From Phycisphaerales bacterium (GTDB lineage: Bacteria > Planctomycetota > Phycisphaerae > Phycisphaerales > UBA1924): 43,477 bases of DNA. The notes under the pieces were generated by a model. The model made no database searches. It saw only the letters and a list, made by a program, of their open reading frames with translations, and was not told the origin of the DNA. A program made the position numbers and the translations under genes. The DNA is taken from NCBI GenBank assembly GCA_013360675.1, contig JABWBB010000020.1:1-43477 (forward strand), written 5' to 3'. Shown here in pieces: positions 25,397-33,524 of this stretch (position 1 is its first letter; every line of letters begins with the position of its first letter).

Positions 25397-25955
25397 GTTT
25401 GGCGGGGACGTCTGCCACTCCGAAAAACCAGTAACCCCAAGCGATGGAGAGGGCGAGAATGCCTACGGGCGCGATCGAAGCTGCTACGTGCAGACCAGTC
25501 GGTCTTGGGTACCATCGAAAGAACGACATCGCGGGGCAACCCAGATCGAAGACGAGCGCGATGGCGAAGAGAATTGTCGCCACGTTGATCGTGCCTTGAT
25601 ATCGGTTCGCGCGCTGGATGACCCACCCTTGCGTGCGCCATTCCAGGCGCCTAAAGAATCGAGCCGCATAGATGATGTGCGCGTAGGCAAGGGTGTCGAT
25701 CGACACTTCGATCGCTACGACGCCCCACTTATGCAAGAGCCAACGCGGCCCAAATCCCGACATACTGACGACATTAAGCACGACGAAGAGCAGGCCGGTC
25801 CACAGCGCATCGCGGCCATTCCGCATTTCAAGCCGATCTTCCTTGGGCGCCTGCGTCAGAAGCCACCATGACACCAAGTAGACCAACACTCCCAGTGGTA
25901 TCAGCGCCGAGACAACTCCCATCGACAAGTAGGAAATCACTGACCCAAAGAACAT
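25293..25955 (-). CDS. Membrane protein fragment: downstream part of a frameshifted gene
   Basis: About 220 residues from the first plausible ATG (25955), with four hydrophobic segments: VVSALIPLGVLVYLVSWWLL, GLLFVVLNVVSMSG, INVATILFAIALVFDLG and VAASIAPVGILALSIAWGYWF. The tail is rich in Ala/Pro/Asn and overlaps the CDP-alcohol transferase gene by 104 bp. The frame stays open upstream to 26135 without family-like sequence before about 26005. Most likely it is the C-terminal part of one protein whose N-terminal zinc ribbon is encoded at 25994-26275 in another frame. Composition is more AT-rich than the surroundings. Function unknown. Confidence 0.6.
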   Translation of the reverse strand: MFFGSVISYLSMGVVSALIPLGVLVYLVSWWLLTQAPKEDRLEMRNGRDALWTGLLFVVLNVVSMSGFGPRWLLHKWGVVAIEVSIDTLAYAHIIYAARFFRRLEWRTQGWVIQRANRYQGTINVATILFAIALVFDLGCPAMSFFRWYPRPTGLHVAASIAPVGILALSIAWGYWFFGVADVPAKLKAELEANRANPPAPNVAPNAGSDAAPGSSAGTA

Positions 25956-25993
25956 ACTCTCGATCTCTTGAGCGATATCCAAGCTATTCGAGA

Positions 25994-26275
25994 TCAGAAA
26001 AAAACAAAGAACAAGAGAAACGCGAGAAAGGCATCCACCGCGGCGTACGCCCCCCAGCGCAGCCAGCGTGATGCCCAGTAGGTGCGTTTGAGCCACGCCC
26101 GATCCGCCGCCCTGAGCAAGCCGTACGGCGGGCAAGTCAGTATTCGATCAAAGCCGCATTCGGGGCAGGGGGCCTCTCGCGCGATCCCCGCGAGTTCATA
26201 GCCGCAGTCGAAACACTTCCCCCCACCGCCGCGGCTGATGATACTTTGTGTGTTGATTTCTTCGGGCCAGCGCAT
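25994..26275 (-). CDS. Zinc-ribbon N-terminal fragment of the same frameshifted membrane protein
   Basis: A 93-residue frame. A zinc ribbon (CFDCGYELAG ... CPECGFD, two CxxC pairs) is followed by a basic stretch (RAADRAWLKRTYWASRWLRW) and one hydrophobic segment (AYAAVDAFLAFLLFFVFF) that ends abruptly at a stop in a run of seven T (minus strand, 25998-26004). Reading one base back at T-TTT-TTC continues into the next frame (FFLISNSLDIAQEIES...), restoring a protein of about 320 residues with the layout of the zinc-ribbon membrane protein at 1.5-2.5 kb. It could be a sequencing indel, a real pseudogene, or -1 slippage; the heptamer is a recognised slippery type. Confidence 0.6.
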   Translation of the reverse strand: MRWPEEINTQSIISRGGGGKCFDCGYELAGIAREAPCPECGFDRILTCPPYGLLRAADRAWLKRTYWASRWLRWGAYAAVDAFLAFLLFFVFF

Positions 26276-26387
26276 GGGCCGCAGTCTACGACGAAACCGA
26301 CCCCGTTTAAAACGGGAATCCGTCCGCCCGACAGCCTCTTTGGTCGGGGTGGCTCAGGCGTCCCGCCTGAGCATTCGCTGTTCGATC

Positions 26388-26776
26388 GAAGACACCACGG
26401 TTCGCGAAAATGCGGCGGGCGGTGGCACGCGGCATCAGATCCGCCACGATGCTGGGCAAGCAGCCCGAGCGTGAGCGAGGGCTTTCTTGGCTCAATAACA
26501 CCTGAGTAGGAGGGCCCTCCCTGACGGTCGGGCTGCATGCCGGACACCACGCGCCGCGAAGACGCGTCGTGTGGTGGCACCCATCGGCGAGCGGTTGCAC
26601 ACGCCAGCGGGTGGTGGCACGGGCTTCGGATCAGGCTCGATGCGGGGCAAGCAGCCCGAGCGTGAGCGAGGGCTTTCTTGGCCGATAAAGAAGTAGATGG
26701 CCCTCCCTGACGGTCAGGCTGCATGTTGGAATCAGGACACCACGCGCCACGCAGCCGCGGCGGGTGGTGGCACCCG
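26388..26776. repeat. Tandem intergenic repeat, ~190-bp unit, about two copies plus a partial
   Basis: Within a 532-bp non-coding gap, a 38-bp segment beginning GGGCAAGCAGCCCGAGCGTG occurs identically at 26454-26491 and 26645-26682 (191 bp apart). A 27-bp segment beginning GGCCCTCCCTGACGGTC occurs at 26513-26539 and 26699-26725 with one change. A third, more diverged part beginning GGACACCACGCGCC and ending GGTGGCACCC occurs at 26542-26582 and 26735-26775, with a weaker echo from 26388. The elements are rich in short inverted pieces (CCCGAGCGTGAGCGAGGG; CCTCCCTGACGGTCGGG). Similar Ser/Arg-codon-like CGAGCGTGAGCGAGGG elements are scattered in planctomycete genomes (from memory). No ORF or transposase is present. 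Confidence 0.8.
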
Positions 26777-26807
26777 GATCGGGCAAGCTAGCTTCCTTCC
26801 ACTCGGC

Positions 26808-28247
26808 TCAGTGCGCGTTGCGGTGCAAGAACCCGCGGAAGAGGGTGAGCCACAAAATCTTGATGTCGAACCAGATCGACCAGTGCCGGATGTAGAAGAG
26901 GTCGAGCTGGAGGCGTTTGCGCAGGCTCGTGTCGCCGCGGAGCCCGTTGACCTGGGCCCAGCCGGTGATGCCGGCCTTGACGTGCTGGCGGAGCATGTAG
27001 CCGCGCCAGTCGTCGCGGAAGCGCTGGATGAGTTCGGGGCGTTCGGGGCGCGGGCCCACGAGGCTCATCTCGCCGCGCAGCACGTTGAGGAGTTGCGGCA
27101 GTTCGTCGAGGCTGGTGCGCCGCAGCCAACGCCCGATGGGCGTGATGCGCGGGTCTTCGCGCTGCGTCCACGTGGGCGTCTGCTCATCTTCGGCGGCGAA
27201 CATCGTGCGGAACTTATAGATATTGAACTCTTCACCGCCCAGGCTCACCCGGCGCTGTTTGAAGATCACCGGCCCGGGGCTGGTGAGGCGCACGAGCAGC
27301 GCGGTGGCGAGCATGACGGGCGAGAAGAGGACCAGGGCAAAGACCGCCCCGCCCACGTCGAGCAGGCGCTTGGCCGCCCCGCCCAGGCCGTAGAGCGGGC
27401 TCTCGCGCACGCTGAGGATGGGCATGCCCTCGAGTTCGCTCACGCTCATGCTCTGGGGCATGTATCGCGGGTGCACGTCGGGCACGATGCGCACATCGAC
27501 CACGTAGCGCTCGAGGCGCTTGAGCAGCTCGGGGATGCACGCGGCGCAGGCGTTGGGCAGCGCGAGGTAGACCGCGTCGGGCTCGCCCTCGTCCTCCATG
27601 ATGCGCTCGAGGTCGCCCAGCCCGCCCAGCACCGGTCGCCCGTTGCACTCGACCCCTTCGCCCACGCTCTCGCGGTGCGAAATGAAGTAGTCGACGTGGA
27701 TGCCCGTCCAGGTGTTGCGCTCGAGCGTGCGGCAGACGATCCGCCCCAAGCGGCCCGTCCCGATCACCGCCACGTGACGCAGGTTGTGCCCGCGGCTGCG
27801 GATCGCCCGCAACCCCAGGCGAAACGCCGTGCGGAAGACCCCCACCGCAATGACCATGACCACGCCCAGCGCGAGGATCTGCGTCTTGGCCGCTTCGCCC
27901 GCGAGTTCGCCCTGAGCCTTGTCGATAAGTTCGGGCCCGATGAGCCAGAGCGCGACGATGACACCCACGATGGTGGCGGCGGTCCCCTTGGCCACCTGGC
28001 GCATCTCGCCCACCACGCTGCGGTCGCGCCAGGGTTGATACAGCCCGAAGATCCAGAACGAATACAGGGCGATGGGGACGGCGATGGGCGCGATGGGCTC
28101 GCGGACCCAGGTGTCCCAGGCCTGGGGCATGGCCCCCTCGACCCAATACCGGCGGATGAACCACGCCGCGTAGCACGCGCCCACCACGACGCACGCGTCC
28201 ATGACGCTCAGGAGCCAGACGAACAACTGATGGCGTTGTTTCAGCAC
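26808..28247 (-). CDS. Polyprenyl-phosphate sugar phosphotransferase (exopolysaccharide initiation)
   Basis: A 479-residue membrane enzyme of the WcaJ/PssY-type family that loads the first sugar phosphate on undecaprenyl phosphate for capsule or exopolysaccharide. The N-terminal ~145 residues hold four membrane segments. A Rossmann-like middle ([20 protein letters not shown]) follows. The C-terminal bacterial sugar-transferase domain has the reentrant helix [45 protein letters not shown], the catalytic DE in [27 protein letters not shown], and [17 protein letters not shown]. The sugar (glucose, galactose or other) cannot be told. No other polysaccharide gene is adjacent; it sits between the tandem repeat and a DnaJ-like gene. 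Confidence 0.93.
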   Translation of the reverse strand: MLKQRHQLFVWLLSVMDACVVVGACYAAWFIRRYWVEGAMPQAWDTWVREPIAPIAVPIALYSFWIFGLYQPWRDRSVVGEMRQVAKGTAATIVGVIVALWLIGPELIDKAQGELAGEAAKTQILALGVVMVIAVGVFRTAFRLGLRAIRSRGHNLRHVAVIGTGRLGRIVCRTLERNTWTGIHVDYFISHRESVGEGVECNGRPVLGGLGDLERIMEDEGEPDAVYLALPNACAACIPELLKRLERYVVDVRIVPDVHPRYMPQSMSVSELEGMPILSVRESPLYGLGGAAKRLLDVGGAVFALVLFSPVMLATALLVRLTSPGPVIFKQRRVSLGGEEFNIYKFRTMFAAEDEQTPTWTQREDPRITPIGRWLRRTSLDELPQLLNVLRGEMSLVGPRPERPELIQRFRDDWRGYMLRQHVKAGITGWAQVNGLRGDTSLRKRLQLDLFYIRHWSIWFDIKILWLTLFRGFLHRNAH

Positions 28248-28344
28248 GCGGGTCGATCCTCAACTCATCTCGCCAATGGCTGGCGACCCGGACTCCCCCG
28301 GGGAACTCACTGTCGTTTCTCGGGGGCGGGTTGTCAACCGCCCA

Positions 28345-29325
28345 TCAGGCCGACCGGGGGCTGGCCCCGGGCCACTCCGACGCCGCACGAGGAGCAGGGC
28401 CCTTCGCGGCGGCATCTTGCAGCGCCCGTCGTTCCGCGTCGCTCAGGGCGTCGGCGGGCGGGGGCACGATCTTCACAATAGCGTATAAGTCGCCCTGACG
28501 CCCGTGGGAGTCCTTCAGGCCCATGCCGCGGCAGCGCAGGCGACGCCCGCTGGCCGTGCCGGGCGGGAAGGCCACCTCGACCGAACCATCAAGCGTGGGG
28601 ATTGCAATCTGGGCGCCGAGCGTGGCTTCGGCAATAGTGAGGGGGACATCGATGTAGAGGTCAAGCCCGCGTCCGGTCTCGCTGTGCTCGCCGCGCCGAA
28701 AGAGCGGGTGCGCTCCAACGTGGATCGTGAGGAGCAGGTCGCGCTCGGCGCCGCGCGAGCCGACGACCTTGCGCATGCGAAGCGTCGTGCCGTCGTCGGT
28801 CCCGGGTGGGATCGTGACCTCGATCGTGCGCGAGCGGTCGGTGTCGTCGAGGCGCAGGTGCTCGGTGCCGCCTCGGGCCGCGGTCATGAAACTGACGCTG
28901 ATCTCGTGCGTGGCGGGCGGGGGCTCGGGTGCGCGTTGGGCGGGCCCGTGGCGGGGGCGCGGGCCATGCTGGCCTTTCGCGCCGAAGATTGATTCAAAGA
29001 CCGAGCCCAGATCGTCCGAGTCGAAATCGACCCCGCCCACGCCGGTGGCGTGGCGCCACGCCTGCTGGCTGGTATACCCGCCGCCCCCCGGCGCGGCGCC
29101 GGCCTTCACGCCCGCCTCGCCGTGGTGGTCGTACAACTTGCGGGTGCGTTCGTCGCTGAGCACGTCGTAGGCGTTCTGGATCTCGTTGAACTTCGCTTGC
29201 GCCTCGGGGGCCTTGTTCACGTCGGGGTGGTACTGGCGCGCCAGGGCCCGGTAGGCCTTGCGGATCTGATCCGGGGTGGCGTCGCGCGTCACCCCCAAAA
29301 CCTCGTAGTAATCCTTCGACGCCAT
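28345..29325 (-). CDS. DnaJ-like (CbpA-type) co-chaperone
   Basis: A 326-residue J-domain protein that stimulates DnaK ATPase. The J domain is at residues 1-70 (DYYEVLGVTRDATPDQIRKAYR, the HPD triad in QYHPDVNK, and FNEIQNAYDVLSDE). A Gly-rich stretch follows, then the two beta-sandwich substrate domains (IEVTIPPGTDDGTTLRMR; LYIDVPLTIAEATLGAQI; LDGSVEVAFPPGTASGRRLR). The Cys-rich zinc domain of DnaJ is missing, which places it with CbpA. It is alone on its transcript or follows the FKBP gene across a terminator. Confidence 0.93.
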   Translation of the reverse strand: MASKDYYEVLGVTRDATPDQIRKAYRALARQYHPDVNKAPEAQAKFNEIQNAYDVLSDERTRKLYDHHGEAGVKAGAAPGGGGYTSQQAWRHATGVGGVDFDSDDLGSVFESIFGAKGQHGPRPRHGPAQRAPEPPPATHEISVSFMTAARGGTEHLRLDDTDRSRTIEVTIPPGTDDGTTLRMRKVVGSRGAERDLLLTIHVGAHPLFRRGEHSETGRGLDLYIDVPLTIAEATLGAQIAIPTLDGSVEVAFPPGTASGRRLRCRGMGLKDSHGRQGDLYAIVKIVPPPADALSDAERRALQDAAAKGPAPRAASEWPGASPRSA

Positions 29326-29364
29326 GGCGGGGCGATTCTAGGTTTGCGTCAACGATGTCCAGCG

Positions 29365-29404
29365 TCAAAAACACGCGAAGCCCGGCGGATGGCCGGGCTT
29401 CGCG
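29365..29404 (-). terminator. Rho-independent terminator after the CpcT-FKBP gene
   Basis: On the minus strand a 12- to 13-bp stem (CGCGAAGCCCGGC paired with GCCGGGCTTCGCG, bases 29374-29386 and 29392-29404) with a 5-nt loop is followed by TGTTTTTG. It lies 36 bp after the stop of the gene at 29440. Confidence 0.85.
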
Positions 29405-29439
29405 GAAGCGATCGTGATCAGGGACGATTTCCCATGGTC

Positions 29440-30561
29440 TTACTTGGGCTCGGCGTTCTGCTTGGCCTCCAACTCGGCCTGCATCTTCTTCTTGGCCTCG
29501 AGCTGGGCGGCCTCGTCCATCGTCGGCGCGGCCTCGGGCGTCGCGGCGACTTCAAGCACCTGGACATCGAAGATCAGGTTCGCGTTGCGGGGAATGAGCG
29601 GCGGGTTTCCCTGCTCCTTGTAAGCAAGGGCCGAGGGGATGAGCAGTCGACGGATCTGGCCGCGCTTGGCGTCCGCCATGGCCAGCGTCCAGCCGTCGAT
29701 CAGCTTGCGATCGTGCCTGTAGGTGAAGGGAACGCCCCGCTCGTACGAGCTGTCGAAGATCTTTCCGTCCTCGAGGTAGCCGATGTAATGAACGCTGACG
29801 GTGTCGCTGCCGCTGGCGACGTCGCCGCTGGTCTGCGAGGGGTACTCGATCACCGCGACCCCGCCCGGGTGGCGGATGACGCTGACACCCGAGTCGGTGC
29901 GAACGAAGGTCGTGGGCGTGCCGCCCCAGGCAACCTTGCCGTCGGCGTCGGTGCCCGTATCGGTGATAGTGAGCCCGTCGGCGTTGAGGGTCATCTGGCT
30001 GGTCATCGTGGAGGCGAAGCCTACGAAGGTGGGATAAGGATGGGGAGTCGCGCCCGACCACGAGCCGTCCTTGCCGTCGATCGCCAGGTTCAGCGTGGCC
30101 ACGAGATCGTCGGTGGTGAGCGCGGCGGGGAAGGCCTCGGGGGCGGCCCACATGCCGGCCAGTTGCATCGCCGCGCCGCGCGGGCGACGGAACTCGAGGG
30201 TCTGAAGCTGGATCTTGCCGTTGGCACGATAGAGACGCCAGATGGCCTGGCGATAGGGACGGTTGAGCTGCCCCTCGCGGCTCAGTTCGACGTACATCGC
30301 GTTACGGACCGTGCCAAATGCCACGGGGGCCACGTGCATCGTGACCGTGGTCGACTCGTTCGCCGCGCCGTATAGCCGCATGGGTGCGGCGGTTTTCCAC
30401 GACCCGGTGAGAGCATCGCCCAGGGCGCCGATCTCGGGGTCGGTCCAGGCGGTGCGGACGATGGGGTTGGCCGAGAGGGTCTTGGGGGCGTCCTGGGCCA
30501 CCGCGACGCCGGCCAGGCCAAGGCCGGCCAGGAGAGATAACAACACGATTCGCTTGGACAT
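29440..30561 (-). CDS. Secreted CpcT/CpeT-like domain fused to an FKBP-type peptidyl-prolyl isomerase
   Basis: A 373-residue exported protein. After a signal peptide (VLLSLLAGLGLAGVAVAQ), residues ~45-235 resemble the CpcT/CpeT lipocalin-like family (LTGSWK, AMYVELSREGQLNRPYRQ, IWRLYR, GKIQLQTLEFRRP), known from phycobilin lyases but also present in non-photosynthetic bacteria. Residues ~240-340 are an FKBP domain (SVHYIGYLEDGKIFDSSYER, LIDGWTLAMADAKRGQIRRL, YKEQGNPPLIPRNANLIFDV). The Lys/Ala/Glu-rich tail is probably helical. A proline isomerase in the periplasm is likely; the ligand of the first domain is unknown. Upstream is mdh (53 bp), with possible co-transcription. Confidence 0.85.
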   Translation of the reverse strand: MSKRIVLLSLLAGLGLAGVAVAQDAPKTLSANPIVRTAWTDPEIGALGDALTGSWKTAAPMRLYGAANESTTVTMHVAPVAFGTVRNAMYVELSREGQLNRPYRQAIWRLYRANGKIQLQTLEFRRPRGAAMQLAGMWAAPEAFPAALTTDDLVATLNLAIDGKDGSWSGATPHPYPTFVGFASTMTSQMTLNADGLTITDTGTDADGKVAWGGTPTTFVRTDSGVSVIRHPGGVAVIEYPSQTSGDVASGSDTVSVHYIGYLEDGKIFDSSYERGVPFTYRHDRKLIDGWTLAMADAKRGQIRRLLIPSALAYKEQGNPPLIPRNANLIFDVQVLEVAATPEAAPTMDEAAQLEAKKKMQAELEAKQNAEPK

Positions 30562-30614
30562 GATTCGAAGGCTCCTCAGTGGATCCGCCCGGGCGTGCGC
30601 CGGGGGTGTGGGGT

Positions 30615-31589
30615 TCAGGCCAGGTCGGGGAAGAGGTTGCGCACCGTCCCCACGAGGTCTTTCACGTGGCTGACGGATTCGTCCATGAATTTCTGCTCTT
30701 CGGCGTTCATTTTGAAGGTCAGAACCTTCTCGATGCCGCCTGCGCCGATCAGGGCGGGCACCCCGACGAAGTAGCCCTTGCCCTTCTGGCCGGGGGCGAT
30801 GCCAAACTCATCCTCGCAGTAGGCGGCGGAGGCGATGACGCGCTTCTTATCGCGGACGATGGCCTCGACCATCTGGATGGTGCCGCTGGCGGGGGCGTAG
30901 TACGCGCTGGTGCCCATGAGATTGACGATCTCGCCGCCGCCGACCTTGGCCCGCTGGACGCAGGCGTCGATCTTCTCCTTGGGGAGGAGGTCGGTGACGG
31001 GGATGCCGCCAACGCTGGTCAGACGGGGTAGGGGGACCATGTCGTCGCCGTGCCCGCCCAGGAGGAGGGCGGTGATGTCCTCGACGGAGCAGTTGAGTTC
31101 CATGGAGAGGAAGGTCTTGTAACGGGCCACATCGAGAGCGCCGGCCTGGCCCATCACGCGGTGCGTGGGGAAGCCGGTGACCTTCCACGCGGTGTAAACC
31201 ATCGCGTCGAGGGGGTTGCTGACGACGATGACGTGGGCGTTGGGGGCGAACTCGCGGACCTTGAGCGAGACGTCCTTGACGATGACGACGTTGGTCTTGA
31301 TGAGGTCGTCGCGCGACATGCCGGGCTTGCGGGGCATGCCCGCGGTGATCACGACCACGTCGCTGTTGGCGATGTCCTTGTAGTCGCTGGTGCCGGTGAT
31401 GCGGGCGTCGAAGCCCTCGATGGGGCTGCAGCAGGCCAGGTCGAGGGCCTTGCCCTTGGCCACGCCGACACGATCGGGGATGTCGAGGAGAACGATGTCG
31501 CCCAGTTCCTTGGCCGCGGCCCAGTGGGCGCAGGTCGCGCCGACGTTGCCCGCCCCAATGATGCTGATCTTCGCTCGCTTGGTCGCCAT
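30615..31589 (-). CDS. mdh: Malate dehydrogenase (LDH-like type)
   Basis: An NAD-dependent TCA-cycle enzyme of 324 residues that oxidises malate to oxaloacetate. Seen are the NAD Rossmann motif ISIIGAGNVGATCA, the substrate arginines in MPRKPGMSRDDL (Arg in the 'PR-K-PGMSR' loop, which specifies malate over lactate), SNPLDAMVY, GQAGALDVARY, and the catalytic His in GGHGDDMVPL. This is the [LDH-like] MDH group found in many bacteria. The start ATG 31589 is used. Its 3' neighbour is the CpcT-FKBP gene on the same strand. Confidence 0.95.
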   Translation of the reverse strand: MATKRAKISIIGAGNVGATCAHWAAAKELGDIVLLDIPDRVGVAKGKALDLACCSPIEGFDARITGTSDYKDIANSDVVVITAGMPRKPGMSRDDLIKTNVVIVKDVSLKVREFAPNAHVIVVSNPLDAMVYTAWKVTGFPTHRVMGQAGALDVARYKTFLSMELNCSVEDITALLLGGHGDDMVPLPRLTSVGGIPVTDLLPKEKIDACVQRAKVGGGEIVNLMGTSAYYAPASGTIQMVEAIVRDKKRVIASAAYCEDEFGIAPGQKGKGYFVGVPALIGAGGIEKVLTFKMNAEEQKFMDESVSHVKDLVGTVRNLFPDLA

Positions 31590-31690
31590 GAATCGTCGCT
31601 CCGGTGGTGCTGTTCGACAAGGAATGGGTTGCGATGAAAACCGATCCTAGGCGTTCGATACCGGTTTTCGGGCCCGTCGATGCTCGCGCG

Positions 31691-31723
31691 AAAAAAAAGC
31701 CCCGGAGCGAAATGCTCCGGGGC
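31691..31723 (-). terminator. Rho-independent terminator after the first PTPG-tail gene
   Basis: On the minus strand a 10-bp perfect stem (GCCCCGGAGC / GCTCCGGGGC, bases 31699-31708 and 31714-31723) with a 5-nt loop is followed by eight T (31691-31698). It lies 28 bp past the stop of the gene at 31752. Confidence 0.92.
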
Positions 31724-31751
31724 CTTGTGATTCACGAAATCGAAGGAGGGA

Positions 31752-32462
31752 TTAGCGACGGCGACGGCCGGCCACGATCCCGCCCAAGCCCAGCAGCGCC
31801 AGCGCGCCGGGGGTGGGGATGATCTGGCCCGTCACGCCCGTGGCGCGATCCGCAAAGCCCGTCTGGAAGAAGTTCTGCGCACCGAAGACGAGCTGCACAA
31901 GGGCGCCCGAGTAGGGAGGCCCACCCGGAAGACCCATGTTCCACGCGCCGGCGGCGGTGCCGTCGAAGGTGCCGTCGCCCAAACCGTTGTCGTTCAGGAA
32001 GACGTTGCTCATGGACCCATTGAAGTTGAGGAAGAGGCCCTGGCTGTTGGGAGTGGCGGTCCAGAAGCCATTGAGGTCAGCGGTGATGGTGTCGCCGTCG
32101 GCGTCGGTGACGACGACGCTGCCCACGCCCAGGCCAAACTCGTTGCCGGGGGTGGCGTTGATGACGTTCACCGAGACGTTGACGACCATGTTGGCCGTGC
32201 CCTGCGTGACGAACCCGTTCTGGAACGAGGCGTCACCCGTGGGCGAGACCAGTCGAGACGTGGTGCCCCAGCTGCGAAGGCCGCCGGGACCCTGATCCAC
32301 CGCAACGGCGGAGAAGGAGCCGACGCCCGGGGACGCCTGGGTGTACGTGCCCGCGAGGTCATCGTACGAGAACGTCGCGATGACCGTGGCGCTCGCCGTC
32401 GAGGCGATAGCCCCGCCCGCAAGGGCGACGATCAGAGCAACACTGCGAATCGACATGGACAT
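31752..32462 (-). CDS. Secreted protein with PEP-CTERM-like (PTPG) sorting tail
   Basis: A 236-residue exported protein: signal peptide to about residue 25 (VALIVALAGGAIASTASA), a beta-rich body with FSYDDLAGTYT, ITADLNGFWTATPN and a conserved GALVQLVFGAQNFFQTGFADRA stretch, and a C-terminal tail of P-T-P-G, ~12 hydrophobic residues and RRRR. This is the PEP-CTERM arrangement with PTPG in place of PEP, a variant seen in Phycisphaerae, so it is likely processed by an exosortase-type system; no exosortase is in the window. A paralog lies at 33.5-34.2 kb. RBS GGAGGGA precedes ATG 32462. Confidence 0.85.
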   Translation of the reverse strand: MSMSIRSVALIVALAGGAIASTASATVIATFSYDDLAGTYTQASPGVGSFSAVAVDQGPGGLRSWGTTSRLVSPTGDASFQNGFVTQGTANMVVNVSVNVINATPGNEFGLGVGSVVVTDADGDTITADLNGFWTATPNSQGLFLNFNGSMSNVFLNDNGLGDGTFDGTAAGAWNMGLPGGPPYSGALVQLVFGAQNFFQTGFADRATGVTGQIIPTPGALALLGLGGIVAGRRRR

Positions 32463-32705
32463 TGAAATCCCTCCTCTAACGTCGCTGCCGGTACGGCAGA
32501 GACAGAATCACGAATGCCGGGTCTCTCGGGCCGGCTGTCTAAGTATGTCATGTCAGGAACTTGAAGGCAATACCAAATCGAACCATTGGCAAAAATTGCC
32601 CTATGGGACCGGGCGCAGCCCCCCGAAATAAGTGCGACGCACTCGTCCGAGAAATCCCTTTTCACCGAACGTCGACCGTACGATCTGGGCGATACCCTGA
32701 AGGGT
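32463..32705. other. Divergent promoter region of the PTPG-tail and flavin reductase genes
   Basis: A 243-bp gap between the divergent starts. The left end carries the GGAGGGA ribosome-binding site of the minus-strand gene. The centre is AT-richer (about 32540-32590), consistent with promoters. No dyad or repeat was recognised, and a plus-strand open frame here (from 32586) has no family-like sequence. Confidence 0.4.
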
Positions 32706-33359
32706 ATGGAAATTGACCCTGGTGCTCTCTCTCCCGCGGATCGGTACAAGTTGCTGATCGGCTGCATCGTGCCGCGCCCCATCGCGGTGGTGGCGACGCG
32801 CAGTACAGATGGGCGTATCAACCTGGCCCCCTTCTCGTTTTTCTGCGGCGTGGGATCGAACCCCATGACGCTGCTCTTCTGCCCGGCGAACAAGCCCGAC
32901 GGCAGCGAGAAGGACACGCTGCGCAACTGCAAATCTGTGAATGATGGCGGCACGGGCGAGTTCGTGGTGAATGTCGCGCCCGAAGCGATCATCCGCCAGG
33001 TCGTCGCCGCGGCCGAGCCGCTCGAGTTTGGCGCATCCGAGTTTGATCTGACGGGGCTGACACCCGCGTCTTCGCGTGTGGTGAAGGCGCCGCGGCTGCG
33101 TGAATCGCCGGTGTCGTTCGAATGCCGCACGCTGCAGGTGATCCGCACGAACCCGGGCGCGCCCGCGGGCGGGAATGTGGTGCTGGGCGAGGTGGTGCAC
33201 GTGCACGTGCGCGACGATCTGATCAACGATCGCCTGCACACCGACCCGGGGCTTCTCAATGCGGTGGGTCGGATGGGTGGCTTGGCGTACTGCCTGACGC
33301 GCGACCGGTTCGAGTTGCCCATGGGGGTCGCCGCGCTGGAACAACGCCCCGCGGAATGA
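32706..33359 (+). CDS. Flavin reductase-like (FMN-binding split-barrel) protein
   Basis: A 217-residue protein of the flavin reductase/DIM6-NTAB family. Seen are KLLIGCIVPRPIAVVATRSTDG, NLAPFSFFCGVGSNPMTLLFC, DTLRNCK, GEFVVNVAP and a CRTLQVIRTN strand followed by GNVVLGEVVHVHV. These bind FMN and resemble proteins that reduce flavin or use it for oxidoreduction; the substrate is not visible. The chosen start is ATG 32706, which removes an unrelated N-terminal extension. It lies between two paralogous exported-protein genes that point the other way. Confidence 0.88.
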   Translation: MEIDPGALSPADRYKLLIGCIVPRPIAVVATRSTDGRINLAPFSFFCGVGSNPMTLLFCPANKPDGSEKDTLRNCKSVNDGGTGEFVVNVAPEAIIRQVVAAAEPLEFGASEFDLTGLTPASSRVVKAPRLRESPVSFECRTLQVIRTNPGAPAGGNVVLGEVVHVHVRDDLINDRLHTDPGLLNAVGRMGGLAYCLTRDRFELPMGVAALEQRPAE

Positions 33360-33460
33360 TCGAAGGTGCCCGAAGCATGGACGGTCGTGCGCGACGAGAA
33401 GCCGCGGCGCAGGCTCGCTTCGACCGGCGAGCGCCGAGTGATGGCGTCGATGTCGTTGAC

Positions 33461-33499
33461 AAAAAAGAACCGGCCCCCGTCGCAAGGACGAGGGCCGGT
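33461..33499 (-). terminator. Rho-independent terminator after the second PTPG-tail gene
   Basis: On the minus strand a ~12-bp stem (ACCGGCCCTCGTC against GACGGGGGCCGGT, bases 33469-33481 and 33487-33499, one mismatch) with a 5-nt loop is followed by TCTTTTTTG. It is 26 bp past the gene's stop. Confidence 0.88.
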
Positions 33500-33524
33500 G
33501 AATCGAGCGGAGGTTGCGAAAAAC

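Noticed and set aside
26276..26807. Tandem repeat as CRISPR array or insertion-sequence remnant
   Set aside because: Unit length (~190 bp) and copy number do not fit CRISPR, and no transposase or terminal inverted repeats are present.
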